From: Clostridiales bacterium
Lineage (GTDB): Bacteria; Bacillota; Clostridia; Oscillospirales; CAG-382
Direction: 5' to 3'
Assembly (NCBI GenBank): GCA_003343885.1
Contig: QAKH01000013.1
Coordinates: forward strand, 1-12,287
DNA length: 12,287 nucleotides
Below, in pieces: positions 6,601 through 12,143 of the stretch (position 1 is the stretch's first letter; every line of letters begins with the position of its first letter). A model generated the notes under the pieces. That model was not told the DNA's origin and ran no database searches. It saw only the letters and a list, made by a program, of their open reading frames with translations. The translations under genes and the position numbers were made by a program.

Positions 6601-9473
6601 ACGCTGTACAGCCATGACGGGTACTCCTCCTGCTCAAGCAGTCTGTACGCCACGTCGCCATATCCGGTGTCGGACAAAACAGGATTCAAGTAGCTGAGTC
6701 CCAAAAATCCGGTTGTGAGGTGCCAGCCCTGATTTTTTATATTCTTTACGAGATTTTCCGCCGCGAGCGGAATTTTATCCTCGTCGAAAAGTCCGAAGTT
6801 TATACCCAGCACATATGAAGTCTGCGTACCGCATTTGGTAGTGCCGCCGTCGCTTTCAAGGAAGTTTTCCTGCCATGCCGAGCGGTAGTTTGCGTAAAGC
6901 TGTTCATATTCAGCCGCGTCCTCAGGTTTTCCGAGTATTCCGGCAATTTCCGAAAGAAGTTTCGCGCTGTACGCACAGAACGCCGTATCGGTGAGAGCGA
7001 TAGGGGACTTTGCCTCGTTTACGGGCAGCCAGTCGCCTGTCCAGCTCTCGTCACGTATGTAGTCGGTACTGGTGGAAACAAGGTAGTCCATCCAGTTGCA
7101 CATTGTCTGATAGTTTTCCTCAAGTATAGCCGTATTTCCGTACTGCTTATACATCTGATACGGAATAATGACAATTGCGTCGCCCCAGCCGTTTGTTGCG
7201 CCCTTTCGGTCGCCCTGTCCGTACCAGCCGTTTCCGGCCGACGCAGGTGAAACGTCGGCGATTATACGGTTATCGGTGGAGGTATCCCTCATATCAAGGC
7301 AATACTTCTGATAAAAGGCGTTGACGTCCATAAGGTATGAGCCGGTACGCGCGAATATCTGCGCGTCTCCCGTCCAGCCGAAGCGCTCTCCTCTCTGCGG
7401 ACAGTCGGTGGGTACACTCATGAAGTTGTCCCTTGCGCTCCACAGTGCGTTGAGATACAGTCTGTTTACAAGAGGATTTGACGAGTCAAAAGTACTTGTC
7501 TGTTCAAGGTCGCTCATTATTAAAAGCGCCTTTACGTCCTCTATCGGAACCGGCTCGTCAAGTCCGGTGATTTCGAGATATCTGAAGCCGTGATACGTGA
7601 AGAACGGCTCAAAGGTTTCGGGACCGCCGTCTCCTCTGAAAACATACGTGTCGGTAGCTTCCGCACGAGGCAGGTTTGCCGTGAAAATCATACCGGGATC
7701 ATCGTCGGCGCCTATCATGTTTTCCATATTAAGTATTTCCGCGTGGCGCAGTTTCATGGCAGTGCCTTCGGGAGCGGAGGCTGTTACCCGAACGACGCCT
7801 GCTATATTCTGACCGAAGTCGTACACGTAAACTCCGTCTTTCGGCTCGGAAACAGACAAAGCCTCAAGCTCGATAGTCTTACGTATAAGCGGAATATTCT
7901 GAGCAATGATGTTTGGAGTTTTTCCGTTTGACACGATTCTGTCGGGTGTTGTCGAAGCTGACTGTTCCCACTCCGAATCGTCGTAGCCCGGCTCGGTCCA
8001 GCCGTCAAGCTCTTTTTCGATTGTGGCATCGTATTTGAAGCCGTTGAAGAGGTCGTCGTCAAGTATCGGGCCGTAGCGGAAATATTTCCACGACGAGTCT
8101 GTAACTATCGTTTCGCTTGTGCCGTCCTGATACTGCACAAGCAGTTTTGCGTATAGGTAAAGCTCGGGACCGAAGTTGCGCAGCGCCCTGTTGAACCAGC
8201 CGTGTCCGAGATACGCGCCTATGGCGTTTTGTCCGGCATTCAAAAGGCTTGTTACGTCATACGTCTGATACATTATAGTGTCGTCATATGCGGTCATGCC
8301 TGGATTTAGCACGCTGTCGGTGACTTCGCTTCCGTTTATGTATGCTTTATACAGACCGGCGGAGGTTATATAAAGCCTTGCGTTTTTGACTTGTTTGCTC
8401 TTATCAAGCGTAAATTCCTTTCTCAGCATGGGAGCTGACTCGGGAATTTCCTCTCCGGAGCTTTGGCGCAGAAAGATTGCGCCGGTTACGTCGGAATCAA
8501 AGTTCAGCTCTCCGTTTTTAACGGCGCTTTGCTCAAAACCTGCTGCGTTTCCGTCGTCAAAATCCGCGCTAAGCAAAATGTTGCCGTCGCCGTCCTTGAC
8601 AACGATATTATCAGCGCTGAAGCTTTCGGGGCTTGCTCTGCGAAATCCCACGTACCCAAGCTCAAAGGTTTCATACGTTCTTGTATCTTTAAGCTCGCCC
8701 TCAAGATATGTTTTTATTGTTCCGTCGTTTACCTCGATGGTCATATGCTGTTTTGTCCCTACCGAGCTTTTATCGGGGAGCAGATTTGCGCTTGATAATT
8801 CCTTAAAGCCGCCGCCTACGCACCGGTGAGGGCGCAGACGCAGTTCGGGATGCCAGTCAAAGGCTGAAATCTGCCACATATAGAAATCGCCCTCTCCGGT
8901 TGCTCCGAAAAGGATAGAGGCGGCGTCTGTCTCGATTGTGTAATCGAAATCGATAGTGAAAGATGTGACGTCATAGTAAGCGTCGGAACGCAGTGCCGGT
9001 TTGCCTATCCATTCCGCGCCGCTCCAGCCGGAATCCATAAGACCTGTTTCAAACCACGCCTTTGGCGAAGTTACGGAGATACCGTCCTTATCCTTTACGG
9101 TAACCTGCCAATAATAGCGTGTTGACGGGTTTAGCGCCTCTCCGGCATACGGTATTTCAAGCGTCCTGTCAGACTCGACATATCCGCTGTCCCAAACGTA
9201 TGAGCCGCCGTCAAGCTGTGCTTCGCTTTCCGACACGGTTATGCGGTAAGCGGTCTGTTTCTGTCCTCTTACGCTCGGATCCTCTATGTACCATGAGAAT
9301 ACCGGAGCAGGACTGTCAATTCCCACGGGATTTGTTAAGTGATCGGTTTGCATTCCGGAAATTTGCAGTGTTGACGCCGAATCCGGCTGTTCGGCGCAGG
9401 CATTAAGAGCTAATCCGGAAAAGGTTGAAAATGTTAATGCTGCCGAAAGCATGACTGACAAAAACTTTTTCAT
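651..9473 (-). CDS. Secreted multi-enzyme protein: GH78 alpha-L-rhamnosidase, B-repeats, two SGNH esterases and an alpha/beta-hydrolase esterase
   Basis: Predicted 2,940 residues (roughly 320 kDa). ATG at 9473 is chosen because GGAGG lies 6 nt upstream and MKKFLSVMLSAALTFSTFSG begins a signal peptide, with cleavage likely after ACA near residue 34. Residues ~38-1120 are GH78 rhamnosidase: N-terminal FnIII-like domain; an inserted concanavalin/LamG-like beta-sandwich at ~165-335; rhamnosidase beta-domains; then the (alpha/alpha)6 barrel, with general acid Glu696 in DCPQRGERFGW and general base Glu967 in TTIWESW. Residues ~1297-1968 hold three carbohydrate-binding-like beta-sandwiches, each followed by an InlB-type B-repeat. 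A beta-rich linker leads to SGNH domain 1 (Ser2139 in GDSLTQG, GTNN, Asp2309/His2312 in DELH). A jelly-roll-like segment (~2338-2475) and SGNH domain 2 follow (Ser2485 in GDSITEG, GHND, Asp2639/His2642 in DGVH). The C-terminal alpha/beta-hydrolase (~2675-2940) has PGGG, Ser2791 in GFSAGG, Asp2880 and His2913. No LPXTG, SLH or dockerin is seen. The likely role is extracellular de-esterification plus removal of terminal alpha-L-rhamnose; the substrate is inferred. GC content changes inside the gene near 3600-4200. Confidence 0.92.
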   Translation of the reverse strand: MKKFLSVMLSAALTFSTFSGLALNACAEQPDSASTLQISGMQTDHLTNPVGIDSPAPVFSWYIEDPSVRGQKQTAYRITVSESEAQLDGGSYVWDSGYVESDRTLEIPYAGEALNPSTRYYWQVTVKDKDGISVTSPKAWFETGLMDSGWSGAEWIGKPALRSDAYYDVTSFTIDFDYTIETDAASILFGATGEGDFYMWQISAFDWHPELRLRPHRCVGGGFKELSSANLLPDKSSVGTKQHMTIEVNDGTIKTYLEGELKDTRTYETFELGYVGFRRASPESFSADNIVVKDGDGNILLSADFDDGNAAGFEQSAVKNGELNFDSDVTGAIFLRQSSGEEIPESAPMLRKEFTLDKSKQVKNARLYITSAGLYKAYINGSEVTDSVLNPGMTAYDDTIMYQTYDVTSLLNAGQNAIGAYLGHGWFNRALRNFGPELYLYAKLLVQYQDGTSETIVTDSSWKYFRYGPILDDDLFNGFKYDATIEKELDGWTEPGYDDSEWEQSASTTPDRIVSNGKTPNIIAQNIPLIRKTIELEALSVSEPKDGVYVYDFGQNIAGVVRVTASAPEGTAMKLRHAEILNMENMIGADDDPGMIFTANLPRAEATDTYVFRGDGGPETFEPFFTYHGFRYLEITGLDEPVPIEDVKALLIMSDLEQTSTFDSSNPLVNRLYLNALWSARDNFMSVPTDCPQRGERFGWTGDAQIFARTGSYLMDVNAFYQKYCLDMRDTSTDNRIIADVSPASAGNGWYGQGDRKGATNGWGDAIVIIPYQMYKQYGNTAILEENYQTMCNWMDYLVSTSTDYIRDESWTGDWLPVNEAKSPIALTDTAFCAYSAKLLSEIAGILGKPEDAAEYEQLYANYRSAWQENFLESDGGTTKCGTQTSYVLGINFGLFDEDKIPLAAENLVKNIKNQGWHLTTGFLGLSYLNPVLSDTGYGDVAYRLLEQEEYPSWLYSVTTGSTTIWESWYAFRLFEDGSSQMTEQSLNHFSYGAVAEWLYRYMLGIERDDSSAQSVAFKHFYLKPEFGGSFTYASGSYKSVRGTIESGWTLDKDSGAFTYDALVPANTTATLYLPVLDEGTAVLESGMDAASSPGITFVGYENGFNVYNLESGSYSFSTTVDPAYGDVISIKVTDSQDVDASCEVAGTTYTAFPVDLILAAGGTQINAASSDENYTFLHFSDSDGKIYDNGTVINTDANLDMIFAYTGTDDGTDSQKTISLTGPDGVTVNVNGQSHALPYTGTFDKGEIVKITAENLPQAMEFAGLDGISTSKDGVYLMPKCDMSFEVLIAPERYNDGYDIFFDFENNTDLWSAFSAAISHEPGYMRFVAEEKSDGTYDPRAFYDFTQSLSTITGGEYVVADDYDKIVIGYIADEVAADSKPFMYISTKEQPDYIKPVRGRGADSSILASFADGKTLREVSWTVSDWSAWTGEIKQLYLDIVDNVYGNIRVDYIKLCHRDLRLTVKTSVSDPGTVYTYYPGSTVDLTQLETSEGFLGYSLEPGAEDYITSLVLDKDTTVYANYEKSVLPVMKWDFDDKTAQGWIAQDAYSSDTSAQTLKLSYSSKIADVWAYTQDLDVDTSVYRYVVFDMRHNIPDGSFGSKKAEVFFKRTGDGWGQHRSASVDQHSASEEFETYVVDMSNCGVWNGTVTTLRIDPFETLSPSDGEYWFELDNIRLVPAASLTLFAGYDGGSSDIYTVPAYTEIDLSEYGEPQRSGYTFAGWSNPETGEQVTTVSLDSDTVLSALWTKNASIEWTFADGSYHGWSVVNGVDGGITADGAIKVGFSESNADVWLRNDTLNINADEYKYVVFDMRHNIPDGSFGSKKAEVFFVRTTDTPWQQHLSASVAQRSAMEGFDTYIVDMSKCANWNSTVTHLRIDPFEIKNTADTDYFFEISSIRVCAEARLTLDYGTGKYEYGVPAQTEINLSDYQHPESDDMHFMGWSRSVDGEIIDTVCLTEDTTLYAVWSESGVAIALTDENVKVRTEEPAILVVSSYYESGRMCDSIVRPVSQEATFLFENEGLDTKDTSTVRAFLFDSKTGLAPLCASKEVPVIDEYANFVKLIDKETGYSEYMSAEGTTFVFPAVLGETPVKSWTNGENTYECGTAVNAEEIRGTSVCIKNYADLSILENLNVVCIGDSLTQGDYGSIPAGTANVKKEGYPYFFDLFTGANVTNAGRCGYSCELYYNYLPNIESSLTADTDIVIIMLGTNNGLTDTIDADTASGSPDSYAATQTGYYARIIEHVAEKTDGNAQIILMTPPVTTKRDRTVLETTCSVVKQFGEKYGLKVIDNYNCCGITYDNIATYMPIDELHCGYDGYKMLAAHVALMTAEYYKEFTSTYALNYAELEDEEIGYIGRWYDKTVNEVACKATISQGAEMFFKVEGTSTVALRLHSTAQQAPAVAVSVDGSAPVRMITTLTGDYVIAENLSSEEHYIRVIVDGFYEYQANKWTTGDGFAVEKVVIDNGGKVVGLEPANPVILYYGDSITEGINVLGTGSNPNVNSAIYEFPFVTSHLLGAVSYTNGFGASGVTKGGSGNVPKCLSVIDNVLADTPIDALKNPYAIVINHGHNDGSASANTFITEYKAVLTRLREKYPDTPIFAVVPYFQIHSENIKTAVSEMNDSKVFYISTKGWEYTTSDGVHPDKNGAKKLGTRLAEEMAKILKAEEMRPAKAEITNHTTANLWHEGEVPYHNEDATNYATITPYIVEGSDEAVVIYPGGGYFQLSTVNEGSSIAKAYNDKGISAFVVTYRYQPYNGNAILADGQRAVQYVRYFAKDFGINPDKIAVLGFSAGGHLATMVCQHEPSENLAEDAIGEVSSKPNAVILGYAVTTLGDGTYPTMPGIFLGEENKTNAALIAKYSYSNNLSAMPPAFIFYSTLDTAVNPEKNSVALANAMTEAGKTVEIHGYTDGTHGIGLGTGYTEFSKWFNQSCEFIEKTID
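3570..5590 (-). repeat. Triplicated beta-sandwich + InlB-type B-repeat array inside the giant gene
   Basis: This segment encodes residues ~1297-1968 as three alternating pairs. Each pair is a ~150-residue beta-sandwich with a D-F / W-x-x-x start and an I-R-x-D-x-I-x-L type end, followed by a ~65-residue B-repeat (G-Y-x-F-x-G-W-S ... L-x-x-D-T-x-L-x-A-x-W). Sandwiches 2 (~1531-1680) and 3 (~1751-1902) are close paralogues sharing a 24-residue block that begins YVVFDMRHNIPDGSFGSKK. Their DNA shares an exact 23-bp stretch near 3971-3993 and 4651-4673, plus strong similarity around it. Sandwich 1 is more diverged. The array probably acts as spacer and glycan-binding stalk between the rhamnosidase and the esterases (inference from the fold style). 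Confidence 0.7.
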
Positions 9474-9479
9474 AAAAAT

Positions 9480-9484
9480 CCTCC
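9480..9484 (-). promoter_or_regulatory. Ribosome binding site that fixes the start of the giant gene
   Basis: GGAGG on the minus strand with a 6-nt spacer (ATTTTT) to ATG at 9473. It lies inside the seven codons that a TTG start at 9494 would add, so it rules out that longer form. Confidence 0.9.
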
Positions 9485-9509
9485 ATTTTAACAAAAACTC
9501 TTACAATTA

Positions 9510-9538
9510 TTGACTATATACTGTTAACAGTATATAAT
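9510..9538 (+). promoter_or_regulatory. Promoter for the AraC-type regulator
   Basis: TTGACT at 9510-9515, a 17-bp spacer, and a perfect TATAAT at 9533-9538. Transcription would start near 9545 and give a leader of about 80 nt before the GTG start at 9627. The -10 box overlaps the -10 box of the opposite-strand promoter and the right edge of the 22-bp palindrome. Confidence 0.75.
9515..9536. promoter_or_regulatory. Perfect 22-bp palindrome, probable operator
   Basis: TATATACTGTT (9515-9525) is followed immediately by its exact reverse complement AACAGTATATA (9526-9536). It lies in the spacer of the plus-strand promoter and covers the -10 box and start region of the minus-strand promoter, so a bound dimer would block both. 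AraC-family proteins more often bind direct repeats, so the ligand may be the adjacent regulator or a different dimeric repressor. The sequence lacks the cre consensus and does not look like a terminator. Confidence 0.65.
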
Positions 9539-9557
9539 TATAATATAGAAAAGTCAA
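9529..9557 (-). promoter_or_regulatory. Promoter for the giant rhamnosidase/esterase gene
   Basis: On the minus strand, TTGACT (9557-9552), a 17-bp spacer and TATACT (9534-9529). Transcription would start near 9522, giving a leader of about 50 nt to ATG at 9473. The same TTGACT-17-TATACT pair precedes the deacetylase gene at 11550-11578, which suggests the two genes are expressed by the same sigma-A type holoenzyme. Confidence 0.75.
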
Positions 9558-9626
9558 TATAACATCTTATCCGTAAGTTGCACGATTTTGACCACTAAAG
9601 CCTGAAGCGGGGAGGCGGAGGATCAA

Positions 9627-10457
9627 GTGAAACAGCGTATAAATCCTGAAGAAATTCCGGCAAGACGAAAAAATCATAATACGACGATACACAGCCATGC
9701 CGTGGGAGATAAAAGAGAGTGGGAAAACGGCGGCTACATAGAAATCATTCACGTACTTGAGGGAATACTCGTCATCGGCACAAAAACAAAAGAATATGAG
9801 TTTTATCCGGGAGAAACGGCGGTAATAAAGCCGTACACGAGATTAACAGTAAGCACGCCGGAAGGCGGACGGTCGCAAAGTTTTGTGTTTGACAACCCGA
9901 GATATTTTGATGACATCGGAATTCCCGCACTGCACAGCTTTGATTTTCACATCGGAAAAGATGAAACCATATCGTTTATCTGCAAAAAGATAAACGAGGA
10001 ATACGAAAATCAGAGTTATTTTCATGAAAGCATGCTTATAGCGCTTACCACGCAGCTTCTTATTCACTTATACAGAAATTACAGTGAAATTCCCCAGGGC
10101 GACGGAGCTTCGCTTACCGGAAAACAGAAGATTGTACGTGAAGCGCTTGAGTACATCTACTCAAACTGCCAGAAAGGAATATCCACCTGCGACATAAGCG
10201 AGCATGCGTGCGTGAGCTCTTCATACCTTTGCAGGTGCTTCAAGCAGGTGTGCGGCGTATCTCCGCTTGAATATGCCGAGCGTATCAGGTGCCGCAAGGC
10301 AATGGAGGATTTGTCAAGAGGCAACAGCACGGTTTACGAGGTTGCGTTAAAATACAACTTCTCAAGCGTTTCATATTTCAGCAGGAGATACAAAAAATAC
10401 TGTGGTATAAGTCCTTCAAAAACGTTAAGCGACGCTTTAAAAAACCGTTTTTGTTAA
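9627..10457 (+). CDS. AraC-family transcriptional regulator with cupin-like sensor domain
   Basis: Full-length AraC/XylS-type regulator of 276 residues. The N-terminal ~100 residues form a cupin-like beta-barrel (YIEIIHVLEGILVIG, then YEFYPGETAVIKP), the usual sugar-sensing part. The C-terminal ~100 residues contain two helix-turn-helix motifs: ISTCDISEHACVSSSYLCRCFKQ and, after the linker helix, STVYEVALKYNFSSVSYFSRRYKKYCGISPSK. The start is GTG at 9627, with GGAGGA at 9617-9622 and a 5-nt spacer. It is transcribed divergently from the giant rhamnosidase/esterase gene with 153 bp between the start codons, the classic arrangement for a local regulator. It probably controls that gene in response to a rhamnose-containing sugar; the ligand is inferred from context only. 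Its 3' end converges with the deacetylase gene. Confidence 0.9.
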   Translation: MKQRINPEEIPARRKNHNTTIHSHAVGDKREWENGGYIEIIHVLEGILVIGTKTKEYEFYPGETAVIKPYTRLTVSTPEGGRSQSFVFDNPRYFDDIGIPALHSFDFHIGKDETISFICKKINEEYENQSYFHESMLIALTTQLLIHLYRNYSEIPQGDGASLTGKQKIVREALEYIYSNCQKGISTCDISEHACVSSSYLCRCFKQVCGVSPLEYAERIRCRKAMEDLSRGNSTVYEVALKYNFSSVSYFSRRYKKYCGISPSKTLSDALKNRFC

Positions 10458-10531
10458 GGAGCGCAAAGGAAACTTCGACAAATGCGATAAAATTTTTGAA
10501 ACACTGCGAATACAATAAAAAAGCAAATATG

Positions 10532-10572
10532 AAAAAATTCGAGCGCTGCCGGCAACTTCGGCAGCGCTCGAA
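10532..10572 (-). terminator. Intrinsic terminator of the deacetylase gene
   Basis: A perfect 14-bp stem pairs 10538-10551 (TTCGAGCGCTGCCG) with 10559-10572, around a 7-nt loop. On the minus strand the stem is followed by TTTTTT (10537-10532), giving a canonical Rho-independent terminator about 68 nt after the deacetylase stop codon. On the plus strand the hairpin is followed by A residues instead of T residues, so it is not a canonical terminator for the convergent AraC-type gene. The rest of the 182-bp convergent gap shows nothing else. Confidence 0.85.
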
Positions 10573-10639
10573 AAAATAAATGCAAAAAATCTCAAACGGC
10601 TTAAAGCAATAATATAAAAAACCAATAAAACCGGAAAAA

Positions 10640-11443
10640 TCAGAGGGTATTTTCGCCGGGCAGTATTTTGACAACTTCTCCGTCGGCTCTCACCCAAACC
10701 GGCGTACAGGACGGGTTATAGACGGTTTTGCCGTCAACGCCGACCATAAGCGCTCTTGAAGCCATGATATAATCATAAATTTCTATGTTTGTGGCGTACC
10801 ATATGTCGCCATGTCCTCCGGCGTAAGAACAGAACTTCTCGATAACGTCCCAGTTATTATCGTTCTCAAACTCGTAGCTGTGTCCCCAGACGTACATAAC
10901 GTCGTGGCAGAGGTATCTGCCGGTTCTTGCGACAAGCGCGTCAAAAAGCTCGGTAAGCTTTCCCTTGTGGTGGCAGGTCGGATTCCACTTCATGAAATTT
11001 TCCGGCAAACCGAATCCGCTTGTTGAGATTGTCGTACGGCTGTATCTCATTCCGCAGGAAGTATATATCTTAATATCTCTTTCGGAAAAATTCCCGTATG
11101 GATACGACATTCCTCTTACCGTATAGCCGCAGGCCTTTTCGAGAGTTCGTCTGTCCTCAAGTATTTCGTTGACAAGAACCGTTTCCGGCACAATTTCCGG
11201 AAAGGGGTGTGTCAGCGTGTGGCATGAAACCTCATGTCCTTTGTATACCTCCGGGATTTCCTCAAGGGTTACGCATCCGTTTCCGGGCTTTGTCATTCTT
11301 GAGGAATTGAGGTGGAAGGTACCCTTGATTCCGTTTTTGTTGAATATTTCAACAAGTCTTTTGTCGTAATCTCTTCCGTCGTCGTAGCTCATGGTAAGCG
11401 CCGCTTTTTTTCCTTCGGGAAAAACATCTGCAAGTATTTTCAT
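10640..11443 (-). CDS. NodB-type polysaccharide deacetylase-like protein (CE4 superfamily), cytoplasmic
   Basis: 267 residues from ATG at 11443, preceded by AGGTGA about 8 nt upstream. NodB-fold motifs are seen in order: SYDDG (residues 19-23, catalytic/metal Asp pair), HTLTH (75-79, metal His pair), YPYG (114-117), and a late WGHSYEF motif that can supply the final His. The Asp-His-His metal set is therefore intact. CE4 enzymes remove N- or O-acetyl groups from glycans. The SYDDG and WGHSYEF style resembles the subgroup named for the NodB-like domain of gellan lyase from Bacillus sp. GL1 (from memory, untested). There is no signal peptide or membrane segment, so it should act in the cytoplasm on imported oligosaccharide or another intracellular substrate. 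It is monocistronic, with its own promoter and terminator. The link to rhamnose catabolism rests on neighbourhood only. Confidence 0.85.
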   Translation of the reverse strand: MKILADVFPEGKKAALTMSYDDGRDYDKRLVEIFNKNGIKGTFHLNSSRMTKPGNGCVTLEEIPEVYKGHEVSCHTLTHPFPEIVPETVLVNEILEDRRTLEKACGYTVRGMSYPYGNFSERDIKIYTSCGMRYSRTTISTSGFGLPENFMKWNPTCHHKGKLTELFDALVARTGRYLCHDVMYVWGHSYEFENDNNWDVIEKFCSYAGGHGDIWYATNIEIYDYIMASRALMVGVDGKTVYNPSCTPVWVRADGEVVKILPGENTL

Positions 11444-11549
11444 TTCTCTTTTCACCTTTCCTTATCTCTTTTTTTACTATATCTTATTCTTTATCATTTT
11501 ATTATTTTATGGTTACGGTTGTTTTTTCAAATTTTCCTCTTTATTCGAA

Positions 11550-11578
11550 AGTATATAACAAACTTTAAAACAAGTCAA
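11550..11578 (-). promoter_or_regulatory. Promoter of the deacetylase gene
   Basis: Minus-strand TTGACT (11578-11573), a 17-bp spacer and TATACT (11555-11550). It predicts a start near 11543 and an AT-rich leader of about 100 nt to ATG at 11443, in which I see no riboswitch-like structure. The -35 box overlaps the stop codon of the upstream AraC remnant (11575-11577). The -10 region TTATATACT is identical to that of the giant gene's promoter. Confidence 0.7.
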
Positions 11579-12060
11579 TCACGTTCACAAATTTTTATTC
11601 CGCTGTACAAAAGCCTGTACTGTCTGGGTGTTATGGAAAATCGGTTCAAAAACGCACGGTTAAAGGTACTTTGGCTTGAAAATCCGCAGGACATGCAAAT
11701 GTCCGTAATACTCTCCTGCGTTGTGCTTAAAAGCCCTATCGCTTCGCTCAGTCTTAAAAAGTTCAGATATTCGTTAAATCCGGTATGCAATCTCTCCGAA
11801 AACACGTGAGAAAGATGATATTTGCTGACGCCTAACTCCTTGGAAAGGCTTTCAAGGCTTATCGGCTGTCTGAAATTCTTAGTCATGTACGATATAAGTC
11901 TTGTTGTTAAGTCGGTGGACTTGGGTTCCCTTACCTCATACAGCTCAAGGCAGGTAAAGGCTCTCGCAAGAATTAACTGCACAAAAGCGCGGTAAACCGC
12001 CTCGTTAGGTTCGGTTTTTCTCTGCTCCACCAAAACAATATAATCCGAACCTTTACTTTA
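11575..12060 (-). pseudogene. C-terminal remnant of a second AraC-family regulator
   Basis: The minus-strand frame is open from 12057 down to the stop at 11575. A TTG at 12033 would give 152 residues. The C-terminal ~100 residues are a complete AraC DNA-binding domain, with two helix-turn-helix motifs (ISLESLSKELGVSKYHLSHVF; ITDICMSCGFSSQSTFNRAF) and a PRQYR ending. The N-terminal sensor domain of a normal ~270-300 residue regulator is missing. The coding frame can be read upstream of TTG (DYIVLVEQRK) and then meets a TAA at 12058-12060, where hairpin repeat copy 3 begins (12062). The gene is therefore cut off by the repeat. No good ribosome binding site precedes the TTG. A DNA-binding stub could still be made, but I favour a pseudogene. 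Confidence 0.75.
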
Positions 12061-12061
12061 C

Positions 12062-12110
12062 TCTGAGTTTTCGTGCCGGCGTTTATGGCACGAAAACGGG
12101 CACGGATTTG
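12062..12110. repeat. Hairpin repeat unit, copy 3
   Basis: Lead-in and left arm TCTGAGTTTTCGTGCC, identical to copy 1 through 12076. The 10-bp arms are TTTTCGTGCC (12068-12077) and GGCACGAAAA (12087-12096), around a 9-nt loop GGCGTTTAT. The right arm is followed by CGGGC, as in the other copies, but the tail diverges (ACGGATTTGCG). The unit begins two bases after the in-frame stop that ends the readable AraC remnant, so it marks a breakpoint. Confidence 0.7.
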
Positions 12111-12143
12111 CGAAAAACAAACTTGCCTTTTTCAATTGCTCGT

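Noticed and set aside
9374..9473. Lipoprotein signal (Cys in LNAC near residue 33)
   Set aside because: Asn at the -2 position does not fit the usual lipobox, and ACA just before EQ gives a good signal peptidase I site. The lipoprotein option is not fully excluded.
9474..9494. Longer form of the giant protein from a TTG start at 9494
   Set aside because: The GGAGG site at 9480-9484 lies inside this extension and is well spaced for ATG at 9473, which begins a typical signal peptide.
10538..10576. The 14-bp hairpin as a terminator for the plus-strand AraC-type gene
   Set aside because: On the plus strand the stem is followed by A residues, not T residues. Only the minus strand has a proper T-run.
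11444..11455. GTG start at 11455 for the deacetylase
   Set aside because: The GTG is itself part of the AGGTGA Shine-Dalgarno match that serves ATG at 11443. The upstream AAGGAAAG would sit right against the GTG with no spacer.
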